Assembly (NCBI GenBank): GCA_900543275.1
Contig: UQQL01000006.1
Span: 1-49,533, forward strand
Origin: an uncultured Collinsella sp.
GTDB taxonomy: Bacteria; Actinomycetota; Coriobacteriia; Coriobacteriales; Coriobacteriaceae
Reading direction: 5' to 3'
Length of the DNA stretch: 49,533 bases
The notes under the pieces were generated by a model. The model was not told the origin of the DNA. It did no database searches and saw nothing but the letters and a program-made list of their open reading frames with translations. Each line of letters begins with the position of its first letter. Within the stretch, counting starts at the first letter, position 1. The translations under genes were made by a program, and so were the position numbers. Positions 25,216-33,382 of the stretch are shown piece by piece.

Positions 25216-25254
25216 TTGACGAGGATACTCGCCCTTTATATACCTATCGGTAGG
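25216..25254 (+). promoter_or_regulatory. promoter with CCTAtCGgTAGG palindrome before the first MFS gene
   Basis: TTGACG (25216-25221) and TATACC (25239-25244) are separated by 17 bases, a fair sigma-70 type promoter. CCTATCGGTAGG (25243-25254) is a 12-base imperfect palindrome overlapping the -10 end. The half-site CGGTAGG is shared with 27361-27418, upstream of the deiminase gene, which suggests one TetR-type regulator for both promoters. Confidence 0.55.
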
Positions 25255-25290
25255 CATATAGGTTGCATTGCCGATAGAAACGGAGTAACT

Positions 25291-26571
25291 ATGACTCTCA
25301 TCGCACCAGCCGAAAAGGACCGCCCCCGTGAGAGCGGCGCATTTGCTTGGATTGTCGTTATTGCGCTCGGTTTAATGTCTGCGGGAACAACTGGCACCTA
25401 CAGCATCATTGCTGGCTCATTCATCGCTCCCGTATGTGAAGACCTGGGCTTCGGCTACACCTCATTCTCCTTCTATTTCACCGCAATTCTTCTTGGCCTT
25501 GCGCTCGGCCTTCCGCTCTTAAGCCGTTTCATTCCTCGGGTGGTCGGTAAGCCGTTGCATATCGCCATCGAGCTTGTCCTCATTGCGGCCGGCGCCGCAA
25601 TGGCGTTCTACACCGAAGTCTGGATGTTCATCGCCTCTGCCGCCATTATCGGCATTTGCTTTTCGTTCACAACAGGTGTTTGCATGTCCGATGTCATCGA
25701 TCAGTGGTTTAACAAATCATCCGGTCTCGCCATCGGACTTGCTTGGGGCGTTAATTCCCTTTGCACCCTGCTGCTGAGCCCGATTGTCACGCTCGTTATT
25801 GAACAGCAGGGCTGGCGTCTGGGATTCATTGTGCTCGCAGCCGTCTCGGCAGCCATGATTCTGCCCGCAAGCATTTTTATCATTCGCTTTAAGCCATCGG
25901 ACCGCAATATGCTTCCTTACGGAGACAGCGGCGAGAATGTCTCCGAGCCAGACGGCGATGATGGGCAAACGGACGCCCTTACAGGCATGACGCTCCGGAA
26001 CGCTGCGAAGACGCCCTCTTTTATTCTCTGCGTTCTTTTGCTTTGCGTGGCGCAGCTCACCTGTTGCATGAACCAGCTTTTCCCCACCTATGCCAGCGAA
26101 GTCGGCTTTAATCCCATTGTGGGAAGCTTCATGGTCTCGGCAGCGTCACTCTCCGATATATTCCTAAATCCCTTTGTTGGAAAAACATGTGACAAGTTGG
26201 GCGCCGTCAAAGCAATCGTCGCGTGGACGGCAGTTAGCATTCTCTCGTTCTTGTTTCTCATCGTCGGTGGTAGCAATGAGACCGTTTCGATCATAGCCGC
26301 CGGCGTAAACGACGTCATGTTTGCCATCGTGGGCACAGCGATGCCGATGTTGCTCCTTTCTCTCTTTGGTTCACGAGATTTTGGAAGGATATACTCGATC
26401 GTCTGCTCGGCAGGGTATATCGTTGGCGCATTTGGCATGCCGGTCATGATGAAGGTTTACGGTGTGGCCGGCTCCTTCCAAGGCGTTTTCATCTTCTGTA
26501 TCGCTTGCAATCTCCTGATTGCCGCGTTCGCCTTTATTTCGGGTTCTCTTAGCAAGGCCGCTAACTCATAA
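25291..26571 (+). CDS. MFS transporter, OFA (oxalate/formate antiporter-like) type, copy 1
   Basis: ATG at 25291 follows CGGAGTAACT; the frame is open to 25216 but runs through the promoter. The 426-residue carrier has 12 predicted membrane helices. Notable stretches are WIVVIALGLMSAGTTGTYSI in helix 1, FTTGVCMSDVIDQWFNKSSGLAIGLAWG (helix 4-5 with the cytosolic loop), and NQLFPTYASEVGFNPIVGSF (helix 7-8). These resemble the OFA group of the major facilitator superfamily, whose members exchange small carboxylates. It is very similar along its length to the second MFS protein at 29936-31201, which lies in the same island. The promoter carries a palindrome shared with the deiminase gene, so uptake of the pathway substrate or export of its product is likely. 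The actual substrate is not deducible. Confidence 0.87.
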   Translation: MTLIAPAEKDRPRESGAFAWIVVIALGLMSAGTTGTYSIIAGSFIAPVCEDLGFGYTSFSFYFTAILLGLALGLPLLSRFIPRVVGKPLHIAIELVLIAAGAAMAFYTEVWMFIASAAIIGICFSFTTGVCMSDVIDQWFNKSSGLAIGLAWGVNSLCTLLLSPIVTLVIEQQGWRLGFIVLAAVSAAMILPASIFIIRFKPSDRNMLPYGDSGENVSEPDGDDGQTDALTGMTLRNAAKTPSFILCVLLLCVAQLTCCMNQLFPTYASEVGFNPIVGSFMVSAASLSDIFLNPFVGKTCDKLGAVKAIVAWTAVSILSFLFLIVGGSNETVSIIAAGVNDVMFAIVGTAMPMLLLSLFGSRDFGRIYSIVCSAGYIVGAFGMPVMMKVYGVAGSFQGVFIFCIACNLLIAAFAFISGSLSKAANS

Positions 26572-26600
26572 TCAGGCTACGATTAGCTTTTCCAATACAA

Positions 26601-26637
26601 CAGGGGGCGATTCCAAATACCATGGAATCGCTCCCTG
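26601..26637. terminator. bidirectional hairpin between MFS copy 1 and TetR
   Basis: CAGGGGGCGATTCCA (26601-26615) pairs with TGGAATCGCTCCCTG (26623-26637) with one G-T pair and a 7-base loop. It lies between two convergent genes. Confidence 0.7.
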
Positions 26638-26697
26638 TCTCATTAGTGTCTCTGGCGTATTGCTAAGCTCACAACGCGCCCTGCAAGCGCCATACGT

Positions 26698-27261
26698 TTA
26701 TTTGAACATGAGCTCGACGATCCCTGCCCAAACGGCCTTTTCATCGATGTCTTCATCTTGGGCGACTGTATTGCTCGCTCCTTCAAGAACGGTGTAAAGA
26801 ATCTGCACATACAGCATGACGTCGGTTCCATCGGAAAATGCACCTATTTCCACGCCGTGCATTAGGATTTCTTTAAGCGCGCCCATAGTTCGGTTGGTTG
26901 CCGTTGTCTGACGTTCTTGGACAGCGGTTATACGGTTTGCCTGAACGCTAACCTCCGCCAACACGCGACGGCGCTTTTCATCGCTTCGATAGCCACCTAT
27001 AACCGAATTGCCGAGCTCGATAAGCGCCGTCTTGAATCCGTCCCTATCGACTATTAGCGAGTAGTCGCGCTTATAGTCGATGGTCGGAAACATGCTATCC
27101 AAGAGCGTGGTGAAAATCTCCTCTTTAGAGGGAAAGTAGTAGTACACCGACGGCTTTGATATACCGACGCGGTCGCAGATTTTTCCAATGGACGCCTTGT
27201 CGTAACCGACCTCCGCCACGAGATCGTACATTGCATCCAGAATTTTGTCTTTTGTGCTCAC
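26698..27261 (-). CDS. TetR/AcrR family regulator of the guanidino island
   Basis: The start is set at GTG 27261, six bases after GGAGAAG; in-frame ATG codons at 27276 and 27282 lack a ribosome site. 187 residues. The helix-turn-helix is KDKILDAMYDLVAEVGYDKA followed by SIGKICDRVGISKPSVYYYFPSKEEIFTTLL (about 4-53). The rest is a helical ligand domain with a C-terminal WAGIVELMF. It is oriented away from the deiminase gene and convergent with the first MFS gene. Palindromes containing CGGTAGG occur upstream of both, so it probably represses transport and catabolic genes together and is relieved by the substrate. Evidence is positional. Confidence 0.87.
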   Translation of the reverse strand: MSTKDKILDAMYDLVAEVGYDKASIGKICDRVGISKPSVYYYFPSKEEIFTTLLDSMFPTIDYKRDYSLIVDRDGFKTALIELGNSVIGGYRSDEKRRRVLAEVSVQANRITAVQERQTTATNRTMGALKEILMHGVEIGAFSDGTDVMLYVQILYTVLEGASNTVAQDEDIDEKAVWAGIVELMFK

Positions 27262-27360
27262 GGCGCACTTCTCCATTGTCAATTACTTCGCCATTGCCAG
27301 CGCAATTAAGGATGGCAATGTACTTTCAATTAGTGCTTAAACATGAACACTATAAACGGT

Positions 27361-27418
27361 GAACGGTAGGAATCGATAGGCGAAAGGCAATTATCAAAAA
27401 CTATCTACCGAACGGTAG
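27361..27418 (+). promoter_or_regulatory. pair of CGGTAGG operator-like sites upstream of the deiminase gene
   Basis: CTACCG-AA-CGGTAG (27405-27418) has perfect 6-base arms. A second, looser site, GAACGGTAGGAATCGATAGG, occupies 27361-27380. Both carry the CGGTAGG half-site found at 25248-25254. They lie in the region between the TetR gene and the deiminase, so they could serve autoregulation and control of the catabolic operon. A separate inverted repeat, CATTGCCA/TGGCAATG, is at 27292-27320. Confidence 0.55.
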
Positions 27419-27500
27419 GTATAGTAGTACTATAGCTGGTGAAACCCCGCTATTGTCGCGGCCGGACAGCATCGCGGGAATCCCGACGGAAGGACCAACC

Positions 27501-28739
27501 ATGTACGAGAACTATCGTATGCCGGGCGAGTTCGAGAAGCGCTCCAACGTCTATGTGACATGGCTTCCCGATTACATTCGCGCAGAGGGCTTCGATAACC
27601 GCCAGCCCTGCGTTGATGTAATTAAGGCTTTGCTTGAGTACGGCGATGTTACGGTCAACCTCAACTGTGGCGCCCCGGGCTCCTACGAGGAAGCCTGCTC
27701 GCGCCTTAAAGAGGAGGGAGTCGATCTCGACCGCATCGAGATTACACAGTTCGAGGACTCCAACTTCTATGTTCGCGACAACGGTCCCAGCATCATGGTC
27801 GACGATAAGGGCCATTCCTATATGGTCAACCCCGCCTGGACCTATTACGGCGTCTGGGACAAGAACTCTCCGGAGTGCCAATCCGCGCGTAGGGCAGCTG
27901 TTCACATGGCAGTTGCACTCGGCTGCTTTGATATCGTGAATTCCGAGATGGTATCCGAGGGCGGCGACCGTGAGTTCGACGGACACGGCACCTTGATCGC
28001 CATCGAGGACACGGAATGCCGCAAGCGCAATCCCGAGTTCACGAAAGAGGAGGTAGAGGCCGAGTACAAGCGCATCTACAACCTCAACAAGGTTATTTGG
28101 CTCCCGCAGCCCATGCTCGAGGACGACGATTATCGACTGGGCATCCTCGACGAGAAGGAAGACGGAACCCCCGTCTTTGGCATGAGCTTTGCAGCTCATA
28201 TCGATGAGATGTGCCGCTTTATCACTCCGAACAAGATTCTCCTTGCCGAGGTGTCCGACGAAGAGGCCGCTTCGAGCAAGGCTGGTGCCGAGTCTCGCCG
28301 TCGCATTGAGGCCGCCTACGAGATCCTGAGCAACGAGACGGACTGGGAGGGCAAGCCCTTTGAGATCGTCCGCATGCCCACTGCAGAGCCGATCGAGGTT
28401 GTTATCGCCCCCGGCGACGAGGACTACGAGCTGTATAAGGGCTTCATCGACGAAATGGGCGGCAAGTTCATGGATGGCACACCCTGGCCCGAGGGACCCG
28501 TCCACTTCTACGCCGCAGCGAGCTACTGCAACTTCCTCATCTGCAATGGCGTCGTTCTCGGCCAGCGTTATTACCACGAGGGCATGAGCGAAGTCGTGAA
28601 GGAGAAGGACGAGCAGGCCAAGGCGGTTCTTGAGAGCTGCTTCCCCGATCGCAAAGTCATCATGATTGACTCTCTTGCGCTTAACCTGTCCGGCGGCGGC
28701 GTGCACTGCTGGACCAAGGACGTGGCCGCCAGCTGCTAG
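27501..28739 (+). CDS. agmatine deiminase-family guanidino hydrolase (PPAD family)
   Basis: ATG at 27501 follows GGAAGGACC. 412 residues of the agmatine deiminase/peptidyl-arginine deiminase fold, which hydrolyses a guanidinium group to a ureido group and ammonia through a covalent Cys intermediate. The catalytic residues appear intact: RDNGP (92-96), EGG ... DGHGT (153-164), AHID with His233 and Asp235, and GGGVHC with Cys403. Differences from typical agmatine deiminase: the usual Trp before RDxGP is Phe/Tyr (NFYVRDNGP), EGGxxHxDG is EGGDREFDG, and the final motif HCxTQQ is HCWTKD. The fold and chemistry are secure, but the substrate may not be agmatine. The next gene is a carbamoyltransferase, the classical partner that splits a ureido product. 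Confidence 0.83.
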   Translation: MYENYRMPGEFEKRSNVYVTWLPDYIRAEGFDNRQPCVDVIKALLEYGDVTVNLNCGAPGSYEEACSRLKEEGVDLDRIEITQFEDSNFYVRDNGPSIMVDDKGHSYMVNPAWTYYGVWDKNSPECQSARRAAVHMAVALGCFDIVNSEMVSEGGDREFDGHGTLIAIEDTECRKRNPEFTKEEVEAEYKRIYNLNKVIWLPQPMLEDDDYRLGILDEKEDGTPVFGMSFAAHIDEMCRFITPNKILLAEVSDEEAASSKAGAESRRRIEAAYEILSNETDWEGKPFEIVRMPTAEPIEVVIAPGDEDYELYKGFIDEMGGKFMDGTPWPEGPVHFYAAASYCNFLICNGVVLGQRYYHEGMSEVVKEKDEQAKAVLESCFPDRKVIMIDSLALNLSGGGVHCWTKDVAASC

Positions 28740-28787
28740 CAAGTTCTCGAACTTGCGCTGCCTGATCCAAGCGCCACATTTACTATC

Positions 28788-28817
28788 CCCGAGGGATATC
28801 CGTGTTTCCCTCGGGGA
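28788..28817 (+). terminator. intercistronic hairpin in the deiminase operon
   Basis: CCCCGAGGG (28788-28796) and CCCTCGGGG (28809-28817) pair perfectly. No T-run follows, so it is probably a partial terminator, or a processing or stability hairpin between the deiminase and carbamoyltransferase genes. A small palindrome (CAAGTTC-TC-GAACTTG) starts directly after the deiminase stop at 28741. Confidence 0.55.
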
Positions 28818-28859
28818 CACATTCGACATTTATCCATCAAGCAATTGAAAGGAATAGGC

Positions 28860-29924
28860 ATGAACAACAGCCTCCGCGGTCGCGACTACCTCAACATCCA
28901 CGATCTCTCCTCCGAGGATTTCCGCTACCTCATCGATCTCGCCTGGAATCTTAAGGCTCAGAAAAAGTCCGGCGTCGACCAGCGTTACTTCCCCGGCAAG
29001 AACGTTCTCGCCAACTTTGAGTGGGGCTCGACCCGTACTCGCTGTGCCTTTGAGACCTCTTGCAACGACCTGGGCATGGGCTTTACCTATCTGACCAACT
29101 CCCACATGGGCGATTGCGAGACCATCGAGGACGCCATGCGCGTGTTCAACGGCATGTATGACCTCATTGTCTATCGCGCTCAAAAGGACGAGCAGTTCCT
29201 CTATGACGTCGCCGATTTGGTTGACATTCCGGTCATTAACGCCCTCACCCTCGGCGATCATCCCACCCAGATGCTTGCCGACGCTCTCACGATGGAGGAG
29301 CAGTGGGGCGGTCTGCGCACGAGCCGCGGTAAGAAGATGGCCTTTGTCGGCAACTGCGCCGGTGCCCCGGTGTGGTATGGTCGCCTGTGCGCCATGCTCG
29401 ACATGGACTTCCTCGCCATCGGCCCCGACGATCTCCGTCACCAGATGTGCAAGGAAATGATCGAGGAGGTCGAGGCCTGCTACGCCAAGTACGCCCCCAA
29501 TAGGACCTTTACCATCACCTCTGACCTCGACGCCCTGGACGGCGTTGATGTCATCGTTACCGAGGAGTGGCGTTACATTAACCCCGAGTGCGGCGATGAG
29601 GTTCTGGACCCCGACGACTACAACTCTTGGCTTGGCGACGCCGAGTCCCTGTACCCCTATCGTGTCACCAGCGAGCTGTGCAAGCGCACCAACAACCCCG
29701 ACATCTTCTGCATGCACGAGCTTCCCTCTGTTCACAACGCAAATCACCGCGTTGGCAAGATGCTCCTCGACCAGTGCAAGAATGACCTGCACCGCGAGAT
29801 TATCACCGAGGGCTTTGAGATTGCCGACGAGTGCTTTGAGGCCAACGCTTCGGTGATCTTCCGTGAGGCAGAGAACCGTCAGCACACCATCAAGGCCGTC
29901 ATGTGCGCCCTTCTGGGTCTCTAG
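28860..29924 (+). CDS. ornithine/aspartate carbamoyltransferase-family enzyme with altered substrate motifs
   Basis: ATG at 28860 follows GAAAGGA. 354 residues. The carbamoyl-phosphate site is intact: WGSTRTRCAFE (STRTR, 57-61) and LGDHPTQMLAD (HPTQ, 134-137). The second-substrate elements differ from ornithine and putrescine enzymes. The HCLP motif reads HELPS (286-290), so the Cys that contacts ornithine is Glu. The SMG loop region reads EEWRYINPECGDE (235-247). In the agmatine pathway putrescine carbamoyltransferase converts the deiminase product plus phosphate to putrescine and carbamoyl phosphate. Placed 120 bases after a deiminase, this protein probably does the analogous step on another ureido compound. 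No carbamate kinase gene is nearby. The family is certain; the substrate is open. Confidence 0.83.
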   Translation: MNNSLRGRDYLNIHDLSSEDFRYLIDLAWNLKAQKKSGVDQRYFPGKNVLANFEWGSTRTRCAFETSCNDLGMGFTYLTNSHMGDCETIEDAMRVFNGMYDLIVYRAQKDEQFLYDVADLVDIPVINALTLGDHPTQMLADALTMEEQWGGLRTSRGKKMAFVGNCAGAPVWYGRLCAMLDMDFLAIGPDDLRHQMCKEMIEEVEACYAKYAPNRTFTITSDLDALDGVDVIVTEEWRYINPECGDEVLDPDDYNSWLGDAESLYPYRVTSELCKRTNNPDIFCMHELPSVHNANHRVGKMLLDQCKNDLHREIITEGFEIADECFEANASVIFREAENRQHTIKAVMCALLGL

Positions 29925-29935
29925 GAGCTGTATCA

Positions 29936-31201
29936 ATGGAAAATGCAAAGTTAAAGAGCAGCAAGGTTTACGCATGGGTTCTCGTGATCGCCCTCGGCCT
30001 CATGTCTGCTGGCACGACTGGATCCTACAGTGTCATCGCGGGCTCCTTCGTCGCACCCGTGTGTGAAGAGTTCGGGTTTGACTACTCCATCTTCTCTTAT
30101 TACTTCACTGCGACGCTCATTGGTCTTGCGGCGGCTCTTCCGTTTGTTGGAAAACTCATCCCCAAGGTCGTTGGCAAGGTTTGGCTCCCCGTCGTCGAGC
30201 TTATTCTGCTCGCCGCTGGCGCAGGCATGGCCTTCTACACCGAAGTCTGGATGTTTATCGCCGCTGGTGCCTTGATTGGTGTTTGCTTTGCCTTCACCAC
30301 CGGCGTTGCCATGTCCGATGTTATTGACCAGTGGTTCAAAAAATCTGGTGGCCTGGCAATTGGTCTTGCCTGGGCGGTAAACTCGATTTACATGCTCATC
30401 ATGAGCCCCGTCATCACCTCTGTCATTGAGGCCGCTGGCTGGAGGACTGGCTATCTGGTGCTCGCTGGCGTCTCGGCCCTGCTCATTCTCCCTGCTTCCG
30501 TCCTGATTATCCGCTATAAGCCCCAGGACAAGGGCATGCTGCCCTATGGCTACGTCGAAGGCGAGACGGTCACCGAGACCGAGGAGACGACTGGGGATAA
30601 CGCACGTGGCGTCAGCTATGCATGTGCTATTAAGTCGCCTGCTTTCTTCTTCTGCATCGGCTTCCTCTGCCTCGTTCAGCTAACTTGCTGCATGAACCAG
30701 CTTTTCCCGACATATGCTTCCGAGGTTGGTTTTAGCCCCATGGTAGGCGGCTTCATGGTCTCTGCTGCATCGCTCTTCGACCTGTTCCTCAACCCGATCG
30801 TTGGCACCACTTGCGATAAGTTCGGCAGCACGAAGGCCATCCTGGGCTGGCTTGCCATCTCCATCCTCTCCTTTGTCATGCTCATGATGAGCAGCGGCAA
30901 CTCGACGCTCAGCATCCTTGCAGCAGGCGTGAACGACGTTATGTATGTCATCGCCGGCACTGCTTTGACCGTTTTGGTCATGGATGTCTTTGGCTCCCGC
31001 GATTTTGGTCGCATCTTCGCGCTGATCTGCTCCGTAGGCTATATCGTCGGCGCCTTTGGCATGCCCGTCATGATGAAGGTCTATGAGGTTGTCGGTTCTT
31101 TCCAGGGTGTCTTCATCTTCTGCATCGCTTGCAACGTCATCATCGGTCTGTTCTTGCTGCTGGCAAAGAAGACCGGTAAGAACCTCTCCTGGGACGAATA
31201 A
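29936..31201 (+). CDS. MFS transporter, OFA type, copy 2
   Basis: ATG at 29936 follows TAGGAGCTG, 11 bases after the carbamoyltransferase stop, so it is the third gene of that operon. 421 residues, 12 predicted helices. It shares long identical stretches with the first MFS protein: ALGLMSAGTTG in helix 1, EVWMFIA, SDVIDQWF, NQLFPTYASEVGF, and GYIVGAFGMPVMMKVY in helix 11. The C-terminal tail is short and basic (KKTGKNLSWDE). The two carriers are thus recent paralogues flanking one deiminase/carbamoyltransferase pair; one may import the substrate and the other exchange or export a product. The substrate class (a small acid in characterised OFA members) does not obviously fit a cationic guanidine, so a zwitterionic or acidic guanidino compound is worth considering. 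Confidence 0.88.
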   Translation: MENAKLKSSKVYAWVLVIALGLMSAGTTGSYSVIAGSFVAPVCEEFGFDYSIFSYYFTATLIGLAAALPFVGKLIPKVVGKVWLPVVELILLAAGAGMAFYTEVWMFIAAGALIGVCFAFTTGVAMSDVIDQWFKKSGGLAIGLAWAVNSIYMLIMSPVITSVIEAAGWRTGYLVLAGVSALLILPASVLIIRYKPQDKGMLPYGYVEGETVTETEETTGDNARGVSYACAIKSPAFFFCIGFLCLVQLTCCMNQLFPTYASEVGFSPMVGGFMVSAASLFDLFLNPIVGTTCDKFGSTKAILGWLAISILSFVMLMMSSGNSTLSILAAGVNDVMYVIAGTALTVLVMDVFGSRDFGRIFALICSVGYIVGAFGMPVMMKVYEVVGSFQGVFIFCIACNVIIGLFLLLAKKTGKNLSWDE

Positions 31202-31249
31202 TTCGATTCGTCTTAGACATACGTTGCAGGGCTAACCTGCAGCTGCTTC

Positions 31250-31279
31250 GGGGCATCGACTAGCGTCGGTGCCCCTTTT
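31250..31279 (+). terminator. intrinsic terminator of the guanidino operon
   Basis: GGGGCATCGAC (31250-31260) pairs with GTCGGTGCCCC (31265-31275) with one G-T pair and is followed by TTTT. Confidence 0.85.
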
Positions 31280-31285
31280 CATCCA

Positions 31286-31316
31286 ATGTGACAAAGGGAC
31301 AGTCCCTTTGTCACAT
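31286..31316. repeat. intergenic palindrome family A, copy 3
   Basis: Identical to copy 1, central base A. It sits between the terminator at 31250 and the end of the convergent gene at 31323. Confidence 0.92.
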
Positions 31317-31322
31317 TTGCGC

Positions 31323-32456
31323 CTAGCTTGTTTTGCCCATCAGCGTGATGCGGATGCTTGGATGGGTGTACTCGTCAAACTCGTCCTCGGGTTCCGTGTC
31401 AAACGCGTAATACGTTTTGATGGGGTCGTCGCTCGTCCTGATAGAGATTCTCTCGTAGAGCGAGCCGTTCAAAAATGCCTGCCTAAACTCTTCGGGGAGC
31501 TTCTGCGGTGCCAGTAGCTCGGGGCTCACCGTCTTGACGTCTACGGTTTGGACGGCAGAGGACAGTTCGTCAAGGTCGCGCTCGATGCGGGCGAGGCTGT
31601 CCTCAAGGCTCGCGCTGGGGTCGACCTCTGCTGCGTAGCTCACTTCCTTGAGTGTCCCCTTGTTGTCAAAGTCCAGGTACGTATAGGTCTTCTGGGCATC
31701 GGAGTCGCCTTCGTGCAGATAGCCGCGGACGTGATAGCCGTAATCTTGATATCGCTCGTAGGGGTCATCGGCAGACACGTACTCGCATGAGGGCTCTAAC
31801 GCCTTGCGGGCGATGGCGATCTGCTCGGCCGCGGCCGCGGCGTTCTGTTGCATCTCGATGTTTCCCTGCGCCAGCTGTGGGATATAGGCACCGCACACGA
31901 TCGCGAGGGGCAGCGCCACAAGCGCGACGATCCACTTTTTTGCACGGGGGACGGGCACGCCACAGGCCTCTGCCATGGCCTTTGCGTTGGCAAAGCTCTC
32001 GGCAAGCACGTCTGCCGCGGTGGCGACGGCGCCTACGGCAGCGGCGACTTCTGCCGCGCCGCCCAGGTTGCGTGCGGTCTCGTTGTCGCTGTTCTTGAGC
32101 AGGCGCGCGGCGGCCTGCGTGCCAACAACGCCTGCGATCTGTGCCGAGCGGTCTTTCTCGGTCTGCTCGACGGCAAGTCGGTGCTGCATTTCCCTCCACT
32201 GTTTGCCGCGCATGCCAAAGCGCGGCGCGAGAGCGCAATAGCAGAATATGATGAGCTCAATGCCGGCGAGCACCAGAGCGGCCATCATGCCCGTGTCTTG
32301 GAATCCTTCATGGTGGAAGACGATGTCGTCGATCATCTCGAAAGGAATAATCAATAAGGGCAGCACGAATGCCATGGCAAGCGCCGCGCCGGCAACCTTG
32401 GGGCAGATGCAGTATCGCTGGATGCGCTTACGTTCTTGTCTGGAGAGTGTTGCCAT
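31323..32456 (-). CDS. membrane protein of unknown function
   Basis: ATG at 32456 has AAGGA six bases upstream. 377 residues. Two membrane helices sit near the N-terminus (about 22-40 and 58-76). A long alanine-rich amphipathic region follows (about 95-165, GGAAEVAAAVGAVATAADVLAES). A third helix is near 172-190 (WIVALVALPLAIVCGAYI), and then comes an extracytoplasmic or soluble domain of about 185 residues with YRYQDYGYHVRGY-like aromatic content and no motif I recognise. It is followed 64 bases upstream on the same strand by a DUF3592 membrane gene, so the two may share a transcript. It ends 7 bases from a family A palindrome. The function is unknown. Confidence 0.72.
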   Translation of the reverse strand: MATLSRQERKRIQRYCICPKVAGAALAMAFVLPLLIIPFEMIDDIVFHHEGFQDTGMMAALVLAGIELIIFCYCALAPRFGMRGKQWREMQHRLAVEQTEKDRSAQIAGVVGTQAAARLLKNSDNETARNLGGAAEVAAAVGAVATAADVLAESFANAKAMAEACGVPVPRAKKWIVALVALPLAIVCGAYIPQLAQGNIEMQQNAAAAAEQIAIARKALEPSCEYVSADDPYERYQDYGYHVRGYLHEGDSDAQKTYTYLDFDNKGTLKEVSYAAEVDPSASLEDSLARIERDLDELSSAVQTVDVKTVSPELLAPQKLPEEFRQAFLNGSLYERISIRTSDDPIKTYYAFDTEPEDEFDEYTHPSIRITLMGKTS

Positions 32457-32519
32457 AGCTGGTCCTTGGAGTCGTGGCGGTCATTACGGCGCGCGGCGCG
32501 CGGGATGTGTCAGTCTGAG

Positions 32520-33047
32520 CTAGCGCTGGATAAGAACATGGAGCAAAATACTCAGCGCGATGAGCAAGATACCCGCGATGTTAAACATCAGCGTGGCAAA
32601 GTTGCCCACGATGGGGCGTTCGACATAGCTTTTGTCTGGGCTGCTGGGGTTGTAGTACACAGTCATCTGGCTACCGAGGGGCCAAAGCTGCTCCGCGAGG
32701 GTGCTTAGGCGGGCGATGGGGCCTGTCTGCACATGCAGCCAGCCCTTGGCGTCTTCGTAGGCGGTGACTTGCGTGCGGATGGGGAGTCCCGACATGCTTT
32801 TGGTCCTTATGCCGCGGAATTGTTTTTTCGCGCGGTATTGCGCACCGTCGACGGTGTATTCCAAAACGGGATACATCCTGCCTTCGCCCATAAAGCGATG
32901 GTCGATGACCGTTCCCATGGTCAAGGCGGTACAGGCCTTGGCTTTCTTGCGGGCAGCGGCCTTCATGAGCATGCTCGCTCCGATAAACAGGATGCCGATG
33001 CCTCCAACCGAGATGAGCGAAAGCAGGGATATCTGCGACGTGGTCAC
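32520..33047 (-). CDS. DUF3592-type membrane protein
   Basis: The start is GTG 33047, with AAAGGAG eight bases upstream. 175 residues with a membrane helix at each end (about 8-28 and 150-170). The domain between them reads like DUF3592: GTVIDHRFMGEGRMYPVLEYTVDGAQYRAK, then a Gly-rich turn and VTVYYNPSSPDKSYVE. Members are thought to sit in the membrane with the beta domain outside; none that I know has an assigned activity. It is probably co-transcribed with the unknown membrane gene 63 bases downstream. Nothing in the sequence suggests regulation. Confidence 0.8.
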   Translation of the reverse strand: MTTSQISLLSLISVGGIGILFIGASMLMKAAARKKAKACTALTMGTVIDHRFMGEGRMYPVLEYTVDGAQYRAKKQFRGIRTKSMSGLPIRTQVTAYEDAKGWLHVQTGPIARLSTLAEQLWPLGSQMTVYYNPSSPDKSYVERPIVGNFATLMFNIAGILLIALSILLHVLIQR

Positions 33048-33163
33048 GACGTTCTCCTTTGGCGCGATGCCGTCATATGTGACTCAGTATAGAGAATCCC
33101 GCCATCGATGAGCTGCTGCAGGGGGTCTCAATTCTCATCGCTTTCCGTCTGGGCGCTCGTTGG

Positions 33164-33181
33164 ATGTGACAAAGGGACAGT
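33164..33181. repeat. intergenic palindrome family A, copy 4 (decayed)
   Basis: Left arm ATGTGACAAAGGGAC plus AGT is intact. The right arm has decayed to ATCTTTGGGGCCC. It lies 27 bases before the large inverted repeat at 33209. Confidence 0.75.
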
Positions 33182-33208
33182 ATCTTTGGGGCCCTTGCGA
33201 AATCGATG

Positions 33209-33382
33209 TCTAATACTTTTCCCGAGAAGTGAACGAGTGAAAACGGACCCCCGAAGCATCGACACTTTTGGCGTGCAATTTGCTGCGGTTTTGCCAGTCA
33301 AATCCTGCGGTTTTGATGCCAAAAAATGTCAATGCTTCGGGGGTCCAAATGCAGCCGTTCACTTTTCGGGAAAAGTATTAGA
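33209..33382. repeat. 174-base imperfect palindrome, MITE-like
   Basis: The outer 27-base arms (33209-33235 and 33356-33382) match at 26 positions, beginning TCTAATACTTTTCCCGA. Inner arms share GGACCCCCGAAGCAT (from 33245) with its complement (to 33347), and AAAAATGTCAATGC with a diverged partner. The centre has two direct copies of TGCGGTTTTG. The element has no coding capacity. No clear target-site duplication was seen. It may be a non-autonomous mobile element or a long structured RNA. Confidence 0.7.
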
